50,894 bases of DNA from Sphingobacteriales bacterium (GCA_012270485.1 JAAXIF010000084.1:24777-75670), one strand, 5' to 3'; shown: positions 14,966 to 23,833, numbered from the stretch's first letter. A program made the numbers and translations. Notes: generated by a model not told the origin, from the sequence alone.

Positions 14966-16087
14966 ATGTCTGACCAACAACAATTGTTTAAAGTAACGAT
15001 CGACAACATCACCATTGAAGTTCCGGCAGGAACAACAATTCTGAATGCTGCACGTAAGATCGGCGGTGATGTAGCACCCCCGGCTATGTGCTATTACAGC
15101 AAGCTGGAAGGAAGTGGTGGTAAATGTCGTACCTGTTTGGTGGAAGTAAGCAAAGGTTCTGAAAAAGATCCTCGACCTATGCCTAAGCTGGTAGCTTCTT
15201 GTAGAACCACAGTCATGGATGGCATGGAAGTAAAAAATATCACCAGTGAAAAAGTATTGGATGCAAGAGCAGGTGTTGTTGAATTCCTTTTACTGAATCA
15301 TCCTTTGGATTGTCCTATCTGTGATCAGGCAGGTGAATGTCATTTGCAAGATCTCAGCTATGAACATGGTAAAGAAGGCACACGTTACGAATTCCAAAGA
15401 AGAACATTTAAGAAACACGATATCGGTCCATATATTCAGTTGCACATGACGCGTTGCATTCTTTGCTACCGTTGTGTATTTACGGCTGATCAGCTTACAA
15501 AAAAGCGTGAGCATGGTGTATTGGATCGTGGAGATCATGCAGAGATCGCCACTTTCATCGAAAAGAGTCTTGAAAATGATTTCATCGGTAATGTGATCGA
15601 TGTTTGTCCAGTAGGTGCGCTTACCGATAAAACCTTCCGCTTTAAAAACAGGGTATGGTTCCTGAAGCCCGTGGATGCACATCGCGATTGTCCAACATGT
15701 AGCGGTCGCGTTACACTTTGGAACAGAGGTGATGAAGTATTCCGTGTTACAGCCAGAAAAGATGAATGGGGTGAAGTAGAAGATACGCCTGATGGAAAGC
15801 CGGGATGGATCTGTAATACCTGTCGCTTCGAAAAGAAAAAAACAAGTGATTGGGTGATTGAAGGTCCTCGTTTGATCAATAGACACTCAGTGATTTCACA
15901 AGGACATTATGCCGGTAAAGTAGGCACTCATATGCCAACTGAAACCTTTGAAGCAGTGAATGACGGACGCAAACCTAAACTGCTGATGGATATTCATTCA
16001 GTAAGCGAAGTGAATAAACCGGAAGTACAATTGAGTTTGATCGATGGACCGGCTCATTCCAAAGTATTTAATCAGAACAACGACTAA
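14966..16087 (+). CDS. nuoG: NADH:quinone oxidoreductase subunit G, short form
   Basis: Iron-sulfur subunit of complex I; 373 residues. It starts with a 2Fe-2S domain (GGKCRTCLVEV and CRTTVMDG), then HPLDCPICDQAGEC (His/Cys-ligated N5), RCILCYRC with CPVGAL (N4) and a further Cys-rich segment (RDCPTCSG ... WICNTCRFE). It ends shortly after, lacking the large molybdopterin-oxidoreductase-like domain of the longer (about 700-900 residue) NuoG proteins. There is no downstream remnant of that domain; nuoH starts 14 bases later, so this is a natural short form, not a broken gene. All electron-transfer clusters needed for the chain appear to be kept. Confidence 0.94.
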   Translation: MSDQQQLFKVTIDNITIEVPAGTTILNAARKIGGDVAPPAMCYYSKLEGSGGKCRTCLVEVSKGSEKDPRPMPKLVASCRTTVMDGMEVKNITSEKVLDARAGVVEFLLLNHPLDCPICDQAGECHLQDLSYEHGKEGTRYEFQRRTFKKHDIGPYIQLHMTRCILCYRCVFTADQLTKKREHGVLDRGDHAEIATFIEKSLENDFIGNVIDVCPVGALTDKTFRFKNRVWFLKPVDAHRDCPTCSGRVTLWNRGDEVFRVTARKDEWGEVEDTPDGKPGWICNTCRFEKKKTSDWVIEGPRLINRHSVISQGHYAGKVGTHMPTETFEAVNDGRKPKLLMDIHSVSEVNKPEVQLSLIDGPAHSKVFNQNND

Positions 16088-16101
16088 TTGAATTCTATAT
16101 C

Positions 16102-17154
16102 ATGACACTACTTGCTTTTGATTGGGCATTATTGATAGAAAAACTGGTACTGATCGCAGTTATTGTGTTTGGTAGTCTGGGTATTGCCTTATATACCACT
16201 TTCGCTGAAAGAAAAGTAGCGGCTGTTTTACAAGACAGACCCGGTCCAAACCGTGCAGGTCCTTTTGGATTGTTTCAACCATTCGCGGATGGATTGAAAT
16301 TGATCATGAAAGAAGAAATCATACCTAATACTTCCAATAAAGTCTTATTTATTTTAGGTCCGGGTTTGGCCATGACTGCAGCTTTAATGACTTGTGCTGT
16401 TATCCCATGGAGTAGTCATGTTGAGTTGTTTGATAGAAAGATCGAATTGCAAATTGCAGATATCAATATCGGGATCCTCTATGTGTTTGGTGTAGTTAGT
16501 ATGGGTGTATATGGTATCATGATCGGAGGTTGGGCATCCAACAACAAATTCTCTTTGATGGCAGCTTTGCGTGGAGCTTCTCAGGCCATTAGTTATGAAT
16601 TGGCGATGGGACTTTCATTAATCGCTGTATTGATGTTATCCGGTTCATTGAGTTTGAAAAGTATTGTAGGAGAACAGATGGCAGATGGTAGTCTTTGGAA
16701 TATTGCCTACCAGCCGCTAGGGTTCTTTATCTTCTTTATCTGTGCATTGGCAGAGTGTAATCGTACACCTTTCGATTTACCCGAAGCAGAAAATGAGTTA
16801 AACTTTGGATATCATCAGGAATATTCATCCATGAAGCTAGGGTTTTATCTGTTCGCAGAATATGTGAATATGATCATGAGTAGTGCAGTGATGGCTTGTT
16901 TGTATTTTGGTGGTTATGATATTCCATTCTTGGATGAATCAACATTGGCTCCAAACATCGCAGCATTATTGGGTGTAGGAGCATTACTGACCAAGATTGT
17001 GATTTTCATTTTTATATTCATGTGGATTCGCTGGACGATCCCGCGTTTCCGTTATGATCAGCTGATGAATCTGGGATGGAAAACCATGATTCCATTGGCA
17101 TTGGCGAATATGTTGATTACAGGAGCGGTGATATTGTGGAAAGCAGGGGCGTGA
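16102..17154 (+). CDS. nuoH: NADH:quinone oxidoreductase subunit H
   Basis: Membrane subunit joining the peripheral arm to the proton-pumping arm and lining the quinone cavity; 350 residues, about eight transmembrane helices. Family signatures are AAVLQDRPGPNRAGPFG, FQPFADGLKL and the acidic loop PFDLPEAENELNFGY. A 147-base gap follows, with a heptad array and a probable internal promoter. Confidence 0.97.
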   Translation: MTLLAFDWALLIEKLVLIAVIVFGSLGIALYTTFAERKVAAVLQDRPGPNRAGPFGLFQPFADGLKLIMKEEIIPNTSNKVLFILGPGLAMTAALMTCAVIPWSSHVELFDRKIELQIADINIGILYVFGVVSMGVYGIMIGGWASNNKFSLMAALRGASQAISYELAMGLSLIAVLMLSGSLSLKSIVGEQMADGSLWNIAYQPLGFFIFFICALAECNRTPFDLPEAENELNFGYHQEYSSMKLGFYLFAEYVNMIMSSAVMACLYFGGYDIPFLDESTLAPNIAALLGVGALLTKIVIFIFIFMWIRWTIPRFRYDQLMNLGWKTMIPLALANMLITGAVILWKAGA

Positions 17155-17155
17155 T

Positions 17156-17229
17156 GTGAATTGTCAATGGTGAATTGTGAATAGAGAGAACTAGCATTGA
17201 CCATTGACCATTCACCATTCACAATTGAC
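17156..17229. repeat. Inverted heptad array between nuoH and nuoI
   Basis: The left arm is four heptads, GTGAATT, GTCAATG, GTGAATT, GTGAATA (17156-17183), beginning one base after the nuoH stop. The right arm is five heptads, CATTGAC twice, CATTCAC twice and AATTGAC (17195-17229). The arms are complementary and can form a long hairpin. Confidence 0.96.
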
Positions 17230-17238
17230 ACGATAAAC

Positions 17239-17269
17239 TTGGCATCAATAGGTTAGAAAAATATTTTTG
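17239..17269 (+). promoter_or_regulatory. Probable internal promoter before nuoI
   Basis: TTGG at 17239-17242 and the -7 element TATTTTTG at 17262-17269 are spaced as expected for Bacteroidota promoters (19-base spacer). It lies just after the heptad array and 32 bases before the nuoI ATG. It would let nuoI-nuoN be transcribed separately from nuoA-nuoH. Confidence 0.65.
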
Positions 17270-17281
17270 CAAACATTAAAC

Positions 17282-17294
17282 ATCCCTCAGGGAT
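17282..17294 (+). promoter_or_regulatory. Mini-hairpin before nuoI
   Basis: Perfect hairpin ATCCC-TCA-GGGAT. GGGA ends eight bases before the nuoI ATG. Confidence 0.65.
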
Positions 17295-17301
17295 AGAACA
17301 T

Positions 17302-17832
17302 ATGCAGGCATTAACAAACAGGGGACAAGAAGTGAGTCGGAAGCCAATGAGTTTCATGGAGCGACTGTATATACCGGCAATTCTGAAGGGTATGGCCATT
17401 ACATTCAGTCATATCTTCAAGAAAAAGCCTACCATTCGTTATCCGGAAGAAAAACGCCCTTTTAGTCCGGTGTTTAGGGGATTGCATGTGTTGAATAGAG
17501 ATGAGGAAGGACGTGAGCGTTGTACTGCTTGTGGATTATGTGCTGTTGCTTGTCCGGCAGAAGCCATTACCATGGAAGCTGCAGAAAGATTACCCAATGA
17601 GGAGAACTTGTACCGTGAAGAAAAGTATGCAGCTAAATATGAGATCAATATGTTGCGTTGTATTTTCTGTGGACTTTGTGAAGAAGCTTGTCCAAAAGAC
17701 GCCATTTATTTGAGTGAAACATTTGCTCCGGCCAATTATACTAGGAAAGGATTTATTTATGGAAAAGAAGAGTTGTTGATACCCAATCCTAAAACAGAGC
17801 CGGAAGCACATGCGAAAGCTAAAGGATTATAA
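17302..17832 (+). CDS. nuoI: NADH:quinone oxidoreductase subunit I
   Basis: Ferredoxin-like subunit carrying two 4Fe-4S clusters (N6a, N6b); 176 residues. The two ligand sets are CTACGLCAVACP and CIFCGLCEEACP, in the classic CxxCxxCxxxCP pattern. The N-terminal 60 residues contain the amphipathic segment that lies on the membrane arm. It is likely the first gene of a second transcript starting from the internal promoter. Confidence 0.97.
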   Translation: MQALTNRGQEVSRKPMSFMERLYIPAILKGMAITFSHIFKKKPTIRYPEEKRPFSPVFRGLHVLNRDEEGRERCTACGLCAVACPAEAITMEAAERLPNEENLYREEKYAAKYEINMLRCIFCGLCEEACPKDAIYLSETFAPANYTRKGFIYGKEELLIPNPKTEPEAHAKAKGL

Positions 17833-17844
17833 TAAAGAATAATC

Positions 17845-17865
17845 AGTTGTATTGTTCGTACAACT
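17845..17865 (+). promoter_or_regulatory. Hairpin between nuoI and nuoJ
   Basis: AGTTGTA and TACAACT form a seven-base-pair stem with a seven-base loop, 27 bases before the nuoJ ATG. No T-tract follows, so it is probably not a terminator; an RNA-processing or stability role is possible. Confidence 0.45.
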
Positions 17866-17891
17866 TATTATCAAACCTAATTAAAACACCC

Positions 17892-18395
17892 ATGAGTATA
17901 ACACAGATCATGTTTTTCTTTTTGTCGGCACTGGCTGTTTTCTCAGCTATCATGGTACTGGTAAGCCGAAATCCGGTACACAGTGTATTGTGGTTGATTG
18001 CGGTGTTTTTTGCCATTTCAGGTCATTATATTTTATTGAATGCACAATTCCTTGCTATCGTTAATCTGATCGTATATGCAGGTGCAATCATGGTACTCTT
18101 TCTTTTTGTGATCATGTTGATGAACCTCAATAAAGAGTCTGAACCCAATAAACATATTTGGATGAAACTCGCCGGAGCGATTTCAGGCGGATGTTTTCTA
18201 ATGGTAATGGTATCACTAGTGCGTCAAGCTGCAGATTTCCAAGGTAAAGAGGCTTTGGTGGGAACCGGAGATATCGGATTGATCAAGAATCTGGGTAAAG
18301 CCCTGTTCAGTAACTATGTAGTTCCATTCGAAATCAGCAGCGTGCTGTTTTTGAGTGCGATGGTGGGGGCTGTAGTGATTGGGAAGAAGGAGTGA
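17892..18395 (+). CDS. nuoJ: NADH:quinone oxidoreductase subunit J
   Basis: Membrane subunit of complex I with five transmembrane helices; 167 residues from ATG 17892. The third helix carries the conserved IVYAGAIMVLFLFVIMLMN. An open frame reaches 15 codons further upstream through an AT-rich gap with the hairpin at 17845-17865, but MSITQIMFFFLSALAVFS is the typical NuoJ start. It is followed by a very regular heptad hairpin before nuoK. Confidence 0.95.
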   Translation: MSITQIMFFFLSALAVFSAIMVLVSRNPVHSVLWLIAVFFAISGHYILLNAQFLAIVNLIVYAGAIMVLFLFVIMLMNLNKESEPNKHIWMKLAGAISGGCFLMVMVSLVRQAADFQGKEALVGTGDIGLIKNLGKALFSNYVVPFEISSVLFLSAMVGAVVIGKKE

Positions 18396-18406
18396 GTAAA
18401 GAATTT

Positions 18407-18480
18407 TAGTCCATGGTCCATAGTCCATGGTAAATAAAAAGAATCCATGGACTATGGACCATGGACCATAAGCTATAAGC
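18407..18480. repeat. Inverted heptad array between nuoJ and nuoK
   Basis: The left arm has GTCCATG, GTCCATA, GTCCATG (18409-18429). The right arm has CATGGAC, TATGGAC, CATGGAC (18446-18466). Together they give a perfect 22-base-pair stem (18409-18430 with 18445-18466) with a 14-base loop. The heptad phase runs on as CATAAGC, TATAAGC up to the base before the nuoK ATG triplet region (18480). Confidence 0.97.
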
Positions 18481-18481
18481 T

Positions 18482-18817
18482 ATGCCAATACAATACTATA
18501 TCTATCTAAGTCTCGCACTCTTCAGCATTGGAATCATTGGAGTGCTGACACGCAGAAATGCGATCATTGTTTTTATGTGCATTGAATTGATGTTGAATGC
18601 GGTGAATTTATTATTGGTAGCATTTTCTAAAATGCATCATGGTACTGCATTGGCAACTGATGCAGCAACAACAGCAGGTATCGACGGACAACTATTTGTA
18701 TTTTTTATTATGGTAGTGGCGGCAGCAGAAGTGAGTGTGGGATTGGCCATTATTGTAATGATGTATCGTAACATACATTCAGTAGATATTAATTTCCTCA
18801 ATCGTTTGAAGAATTAA
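18482..18817 (+). CDS. nuoK: NADH:quinone oxidoreductase subunit K
   Basis: Small membrane subunit with three helices; 111 residues. Conserved acidic residues of the antiporter-like path lie in [14 protein letters not shown] (helix 2) and [13 protein letters not shown] (helix 3). The start codon follows directly on the heptad array, so the untranslated region of this gene is made entirely of repeat. Confidence 0.96.
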   Translation: MPIQYYIYLSLALFSIGIIGVLTRRNAIIVFMCIELMLNAVNLLLVAFSKMHHGTALATDAATTAGIDGQLFVFFIMVVAAAEVSVGLAIIVMMYRNIHSVDINFLNRLKN

Positions 18818-18875
18818 TATTTATTGGTAAGACAGAACTGATTCATGATCATACTTCAATAATGAAGTGTAAAAG

Positions 18876-18887
18876 TCCCGCAAGGGA
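18876..18887 (+). promoter_or_regulatory. Mini-hairpin before nuoL
   Basis: TCCC-GCAA-GGGA with a GNRA-type tetraloop. GGGA ends eight bases before the nuoL ATG. A second small hairpin, CTTCA-ATAA-TGAAG, lies just upstream at about 18854-18867. Confidence 0.65.
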
Positions 18888-18895
18888 GCAAGGCT

Positions 18896-20818
18896 ATGAG
18901 TAAATTTGTTTATCTGGTACCACTTTTTCCTTTGATCGGTTTTCTGATCAATGGACTGGGAAGAAAGTCATTGTCTAAATCAATGATCAGCGTCATTGGT
19001 TGTGGCGTGATGCTCGCTTCATTTGTTGTGAGCTTGTTGGTGTTCTTTGATGTAAAAGCAAATGGTGCAACAACTGTTGAACTGTTTTCTTTTATTCGAT
19101 CAGCTGATTTTCAAATTCCATTTGCCTTTCAGGTAGATCAGTTGTCTTCTCTGTTCCTTTTGATCATTACAGGTATTGGGTTTTTAATTCACTTGTATTC
19201 TGCTGCTTATATGCATGAAGAAGAGGAGCAGCATTTCGGAAGGTATTTTGCGTATCTGAATTTGTTTGTATTCTCCATGTTGCTATTGGTACTGGGAGCC
19301 AATTATGTGATCATGTTCATTGGTTGGGAAGGTGTGGGTCTTTGTTCTTATTTGTTGATTGGATATTGGTTTAAGAATGATCAATACAATTATGCAGCTA
19401 AGAAAGCATTTGTGATGAATCGTATTGGTGATCTAGGCTTTTTGTTGGCTGTATTCTGGTTATTATTCAAATTAGGTACTGTTACTTATGGAGATGTATT
19501 CTCTCGTGTATCAGAGCTTTCTTCTTTTGATATTACTGCTATCACCATCTTATTATTTGTGGGTGCAATGGGTAAGAGTGCACAGATACCTTTGTACACA
19601 TGGCTTCCTGATGCGATGGCGGGTCCTACACCTGTATCGGCATTGATCCATGCTGCTACAATGGTTACAGCCGGCATTTATATGATTGCTCGTAGTAATA
19701 TTCTGTATACCATGGCACCGGTATCTCAAGCACTGGTGGCCATAGTAGGATTGGCTACAGCTATTTTTGCAGCTACGATTGCATTAAAACAGAATGATAT
19801 TAAGAAAGTATTGGCTTACTCAACAGTCAGCCAATTGGGTTATATGTTTTTGGGCTTAGGTGTGGGTGCTTATACCGGTGCTGTATTTCATGTGATGACA
19901 CATGCTTTTTTCAAGGCATTGTTATTCTTGGGTGCCGGTTCTGTGATACATGCCATGCACCACGAACAAGATATCAGAAAGATGGGTGGTTTGAAAAAGC
20001 ATATGCCCATCACACATATCACATTCCTCTTGGCTTGCTTAGCGATTGCGGGGATTCCTCCTTTCTCAGGATTTTTCTCAAAAGATGAAATTTTGATGGC
20101 AGCCTTTAGTGCCAACCCTCTTTATTATTACATTGGGTTGGTTGGTGCGTTAATGACTGCTTTTTATATGTTCCGTTTATACAGTTTAACTTTTCTTGGA
20201 TCATTCAGAGGTACGCATGAACAGGCGCATCACTTGCACGAGAGTCCGTCACCAATGACCATTCCTTTGATCGTATTGGCTGTATTGTCGGTATTGGGAG
20301 GTTTTGTAGGAATTCCGGAAGTGTTCGCATCAGATGCACATAGTCTTGAAAATTTCCTTGCTCCGATATTCGCTGAATCAAACAAATTGGCGCATGCACA
20401 TCATTTAACCCATTCACAAGAATATATTATGATGGGTGTTTCCACTGCATTGATCATTGGAGTGATCATATTCGCGGTAACTAAGTTCAAAAAAGCAGCT
20501 GATGTAAATGATGAGAATACAGGTGTAGCTAAAGTGCTGGAAAATAAATGGTACGTAGATGAGTTATACGATAACATCATTGTAAAACCCTTGCACTTAT
20601 TATCCGTGTTCTTGAAAAATATTCTTGAAAAAAATATCATTGATGGCGTGGTGAACGGTGTTGGTAAACTGGTGGGTTATGGATCCAGACAACTCCGATT
20701 ATTGCAAAGTGGACAAGTAGGTAACTATATTCTGGTAATGGTAATGGTGATGGTGATTTTTGTTTTGATCTGGTTCAATGACATTACTATTATGAATTTT
20801 TTGAAAAAACTGTTTTAA
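18896..20818 (+). CDS. nuoL: NADH:quinone oxidoreductase subunit L
   Basis: Largest antiporter-like proton-pumping subunit of complex I; 640 residues with about 16 transmembrane helices. Family signatures are FIGWEGVGLCSYLLIGYWF, YTWLPDAMAGPTPVSALIHA, and the HVMTHAFFKALLFLGAGSV helix with the conserved lysine. The C-terminal region includes the lateral-helix part and a final transmembrane anchor (VMVMVIFVLIWF). nuoM follows after 25 bases. Confidence 0.97.
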   Translation: MSKFVYLVPLFPLIGFLINGLGRKSLSKSMISVIGCGVMLASFVVSLLVFFDVKANGATTVELFSFIRSADFQIPFAFQVDQLSSLFLLIITGIGFLIHLYSAAYMHEEEEQHFGRYFAYLNLFVFSMLLLVLGANYVIMFIGWEGVGLCSYLLIGYWFKNDQYNYAAKKAFVMNRIGDLGFLLAVFWLLFKLGTVTYGDVFSRVSELSSFDITAITILLFVGAMGKSAQIPLYTWLPDAMAGPTPVSALIHAATMVTAGIYMIARSNILYTMAPVSQALVAIVGLATAIFAATIALKQNDIKKVLAYSTVSQLGYMFLGLGVGAYTGAVFHVMTHAFFKALLFLGAGSVIHAMHHEQDIRKMGGLKKHMPITHITFLLACLAIAGIPPFSGFFSKDEILMAAFSANPLYYYIGLVGALMTAFYMFRLYSLTFLGSFRGTHEQAHHLHESPSPMTIPLIVLAVLSVLGGFVGIPEVFASDAHSLENFLAPIFAESNKLAHAHHLTHSQEYIMMGVSTALIIGVIIFAVTKFKKAADVNDENTGVAKVLENKWYVDELYDNIIVKPLHLLSVFLKNILEKNIIDGVVNGVGKLVGYGSRQLRLLQSGQVGNYILVMVMVMVIFVLIWFNDITIMNFLKKLF

Positions 20819-20819
20819 C

Positions 20820-20830
20820 CGCTATTAGCG
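20820..20830 (+). promoter_or_regulatory. Small hairpin before nuoM
   Basis: CGCT-ATT-AGCG directly after the nuoL stop and 13 bases before the nuoM ATG. It sits like the TCCC/GGGA hairpins but lacks those bases. Confidence 0.4.
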
Positions 20831-20843
20831 ATAAAGAAAATAT

Positions 20844-22277
20844 ATGATCCCAGTTCTATTGATATTACTACCCTTACTCACCGGCATCATCTCCTTCTTT
20901 ATTAAAGAAGAAAATGCCGCTAAAGGTTGGGGATTATTGTCTGCAGTATTAACATTGACCGTAGCTGTAGCAGGTATTTATTTTTATCCGGCTGCCCAAC
21001 TATCATTCGACAGTGCATGGTTGCCGTCTTTAGGTAGCAGGTTTACGATGTCAATGGATGGAATGTCCAAAATGTTGGTCTTATTAACCGCTATTTCCTT
21101 TCCATTGATTTTTATAGCCACTTATAAAAATCAATACCGAAATGCAGGTTCATTTTATGCATTGATGTTACTCACACAAGCCGGCTTAATGGGCGTGTTT
21201 GTTGCTAACGATGCATTATTGTTTTACTTTTTCTGGGAACTGGCATTAATACCTGTATATTTTTTATGCTCACTATGGGGTGGCGAAAAAAGGATTGCTG
21301 TTACTTTCAAATTTTTCATCTACACATTTATTGGGTCACTGATGATGTTGGCCGGAATACTATACATGTATTTCCAAACAACTGATCATTCATTTGCTTG
21401 GCAGTCTTTTTACAGCGTACAACTTGCGCCTGAAAAACAGTCATGGGTATTCTGGCTCTTTTTCATTGCATTCGCTATTAAAATGCCCATATTCCCTTTC
21501 CATACTTGGCAGCCGGATGCCTATGAGCAATCGCCTACTGCTACAACTATGGTATTGAGTGGCATCATGGTGAAAATGGGAATATTTGCGGTAATCAAAT
21601 GGTTGTTGCCATTCTTCCCTGCAGCATCAGCGCAATTTGCACAATGGATCATTTTGCTTTCTGTGATTGGTATGTTATATGCTTCTTTGATTGCTATCAG
21701 ACAGGATGATATCAAACGGTTGATCGCTTATTCTTCCATTGCGCATATCGGGTTAATGAGTGCAACACTTTTTACAGGTAGCAGAGTAGGACTGGAAGGT
21801 GTAATGATACAAATGTTCAATCACGGAATCAATGTAATTGGACTTTGGATCGTAGCAGATGCGATTGAACAACAATTGGGTACAAGAAAGTTCAGTGAAT
21901 TGGGTGGACTGGCACAAAAAGCTCCATCACTCGCTATATTATTATTAGTAATGGCATTTGCTAATATTGCATTGCCATTAACCAATGCATTTATTGGTGA
22001 ATTTTTGATGTTCAATGGACTGTTTCATTATAATATCTGGATCACTGCAGTGGCAGGTATCAGTATTATTTTGGCAGCAGTATATACTTTGAATATGGTT
22101 CAGAAAGTGTTTTATGGAAATACAACAACTCTTACTTCCAATGCAACAGATATATCAGGAAATATCAGAATAGCTCTGGTAATATTGGTAGTACTTGTGA
22201 TTGCCTTGGGAGTGTATCCACAACCCATGATTGATCTTACAAAAGATACAGTAGGAGCAACCATGGCGGGGAAATAA
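20844..22277 (+). CDS. nuoM: NADH:quinone oxidoreductase subunit M
   Basis: Second antiporter-like proton-pumping subunit; 477 residues, about 14 transmembrane helices. Recognised by FFWELALIPVYFLCSLWGG with its conserved Glu, FPFHTWQPDAYEQSPTA and LIAYSSIAHIGLMSATLF. The usual lysines and acidic residues of the proton path are in place. The frame is intact. Confidence 0.97.
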   Translation: MIPVLLILLPLLTGIISFFIKEENAAKGWGLLSAVLTLTVAVAGIYFYPAAQLSFDSAWLPSLGSRFTMSMDGMSKMLVLLTAISFPLIFIATYKNQYRNAGSFYALMLLTQAGLMGVFVANDALLFYFFWELALIPVYFLCSLWGGEKRIAVTFKFFIYTFIGSLMMLAGILYMYFQTTDHSFAWQSFYSVQLAPEKQSWVFWLFFIAFAIKMPIFPFHTWQPDAYEQSPTATTMVLSGIMVKMGIFAVIKWLLPFFPAASAQFAQWIILLSVIGMLYASLIAIRQDDIKRLIAYSSIAHIGLMSATLFTGSRVGLEGVMIQMFNHGINVIGLWIVADAIEQQLGTRKFSELGGLAQKAPSLAILLLVMAFANIALPLTNAFIGEFLMFNGLFHYNIWITAVAGISIILAAVYTLNMVQKVFYGNTTTLTSNATDISGNIRIALVILVVLVIALGVYPQPMIDLTKDTVGATMAGK

Positions 22278-22351
22278 TAGATCGTTGATATTTTATAATT
22301 ATTTGATTAATCACAATAACGTAAGGATGTGAAAACATCTTTACCCAAAAT

Positions 22352-22363
22352 TCCCCAAGGGGA
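22352..22363 (+). promoter_or_regulatory. Mini-hairpin before nuoN
   Basis: TCCC-CAAG-GGGA. GGGA ends nine bases before the nuoN ATG. Another small hairpin, GATGT-GAAA-ACATC, lies at about 22326-22339 in the same 95-base gap. Confidence 0.62.
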
Positions 22364-22372
22364 TTTGGAACT

Positions 22373-23758
22373 ATGAACGCAATAATATTATCAGCATTAC
22401 TGGGAGTTGTCATGATGTTTAGTGGCATTCTGACAAAAAACAAATCTGTATTGAAATACATAGCAGCAGGTGGATTATTGTTGCTGATCGCATTCAATGT
22501 GATGGATACCTATGCGATCTTCAAATTTGATATCAATTCCCGTGGATTATTGAGTTTTGAAAAGTTCGGTCTGTACTTTAATACACTTGCTTTTGCAGCC
22601 ACTTTTATTTATGTGTTACTCAGTGGGTCTGATATTGAAAAAGCAGGTATCAATGTTGCTGAATATTTTGCACTGATCTTCTTTGTACTATGCGGTCTAA
22701 GCATCCTATCTGGATTTAATGGTATGTTGATGCTATTCTTAGGTATCGAAATACTGTCTATTCCTCTATACATCCTCACCGGTTCCGATAAACGAAACCT
22801 AAAGAGTAATGAAGCAGCATTGAAGTATTTTCTGATGGGTTCTTTCACTACCGGAATTATGCTGATGGGTATTGCTTTCTTTTACGGTGCAACAGGTTCT
22901 TTTACTTTGAACGCATTACCTGTTATTCCTACTACAGGAATGATCAATCCATCTTTTCTGCATGTAGGTGGACTATTACTTTTATTTGTTGCAATGTCTT
23001 TCAAAGTTTCAGCAGCACCTTTTCACTTCTGGACACCTGACGTATATGATGGAGCGCCAAGTGTATTCACTTCTTTCATGGCTACCATTGTGAAAGCTGC
23101 CGGTTTTATAGCTTTTATCCGATTGTTTCAAACACAAGCTGTTGCATTAGGACCTACTTGGAAAATCATACTGTCTATCGTCATTATACTTACTTTATTG
23201 ATCGGAAATATCACAGCAGTATTTCAGCAAAGTGTAAAGCGTATGCTGGCTTATTCCAGTATTGCTCAAGCAGGTTTTATGCTGTTTGCATTATTCAGTA
23301 GTAATGATCTTGCGAAAGAGGGTATTCTCTTGTACAGTGTTGCATATAGTTTGGCTACCATCGGTATTTTTGCTGTACTCATTAAAATGAATGATTACAC
23401 TTTTGATGGTTTTAATGGGCTTGCTAAAAGTAATCCAGTACTAGCATTTACAGCCACCATTTTTCTTTTGTCTCTTGCAGGTATACCATTAACGGCAGGT
23501 TTTTTTGCTAAATATTATATGCTGGCTTCTGTAATTAAACAAGGAGGCTCACTTTGGTTGGTGATAGTGGCGCTTTTCTTTGCAGCAGTGAGTGTGTATT
23601 ATTATTTCAGGGTTATTCAGGCCATGTATTTCAAAGATGGTGATGCTGGTACAGCACCTATATCTGGGGCATTCAAACTGACGTTGGTATTATTGACTGC
23701 TCTGGTAATCGTATTGGGCATTTTCCCTTCGATTATTCTGAATGGCTTTTATTTCTAA
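22373..23758 (+). CDS. nuoN: NADH:quinone oxidoreductase subunit N
   Basis: Third antiporter-like proton-pumping subunit; 461 residues, about 14 transmembrane helices. Diagnostic segments are LGIEILSIPLYILTGSDK, AAPFHFWTPDVYDGAPS, and KRMLAYSSIAQAGFMLFAL. It is the last nuo gene. No strong terminator is visible in the 75 bases before the permease gene, but a promoter-like element is. Confidence 0.97.
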   Translation: MNAIILSALLGVVMMFSGILTKNKSVLKYIAAGGLLLLIAFNVMDTYAIFKFDINSRGLLSFEKFGLYFNTLAFAATFIYVLLSGSDIEKAGINVAEYFALIFFVLCGLSILSGFNGMLMLFLGIEILSIPLYILTGSDKRNLKSNEAALKYFLMGSFTTGIMLMGIAFFYGATGSFTLNALPVIPTTGMINPSFLHVGGLLLLFVAMSFKVSAAPFHFWTPDVYDGAPSVFTSFMATIVKAAGFIAFIRLFQTQAVALGPTWKIILSIVIILTLLIGNITAVFQQSVKRMLAYSSIAQAGFMLFALFSSNDLAKEGILLYSVAYSLATIGIFAVLIKMNDYTFDGFNGLAKSNPVLAFTATIFLLSLAGIPLTAGFFAKYYMLASVIKQGGSLWLVIVALFFAAVSVYYYFRVIQAMYFKDGDAGTAPISGAFKLTLVLLTALVIVLGIFPSIILNGFYF

Positions 23759-23808
23759 CCGTTCTTCACTTTTTTTACAGGTACAACCCTGCATAGTCAT
23801 TTCTCAGC

Positions 23809-23831
23809 TATCTTTAAGGAATATAGTTCCT
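23809..23831 (+). promoter_or_regulatory. Promoter-like element plus leader hairpin before the permease gene
   Basis: TATCTTTA (23809-23816) differs from TAnnTTTG only in the last base. It is directly followed by the hairpin AGGAA-TATAG-TTCCT (23817-23831), which ends two bases before the ATG and would cover the ribosome landing site. Confidence 0.5.
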
Positions 23832-23833
23832 GT

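Noticed and set aside
14966..16087. nuoG as a truncated pseudogene
   Set aside because: All cluster motifs are present, the frame is clean, and nuoH starts 14 bases later without any remnant of the missing domain.
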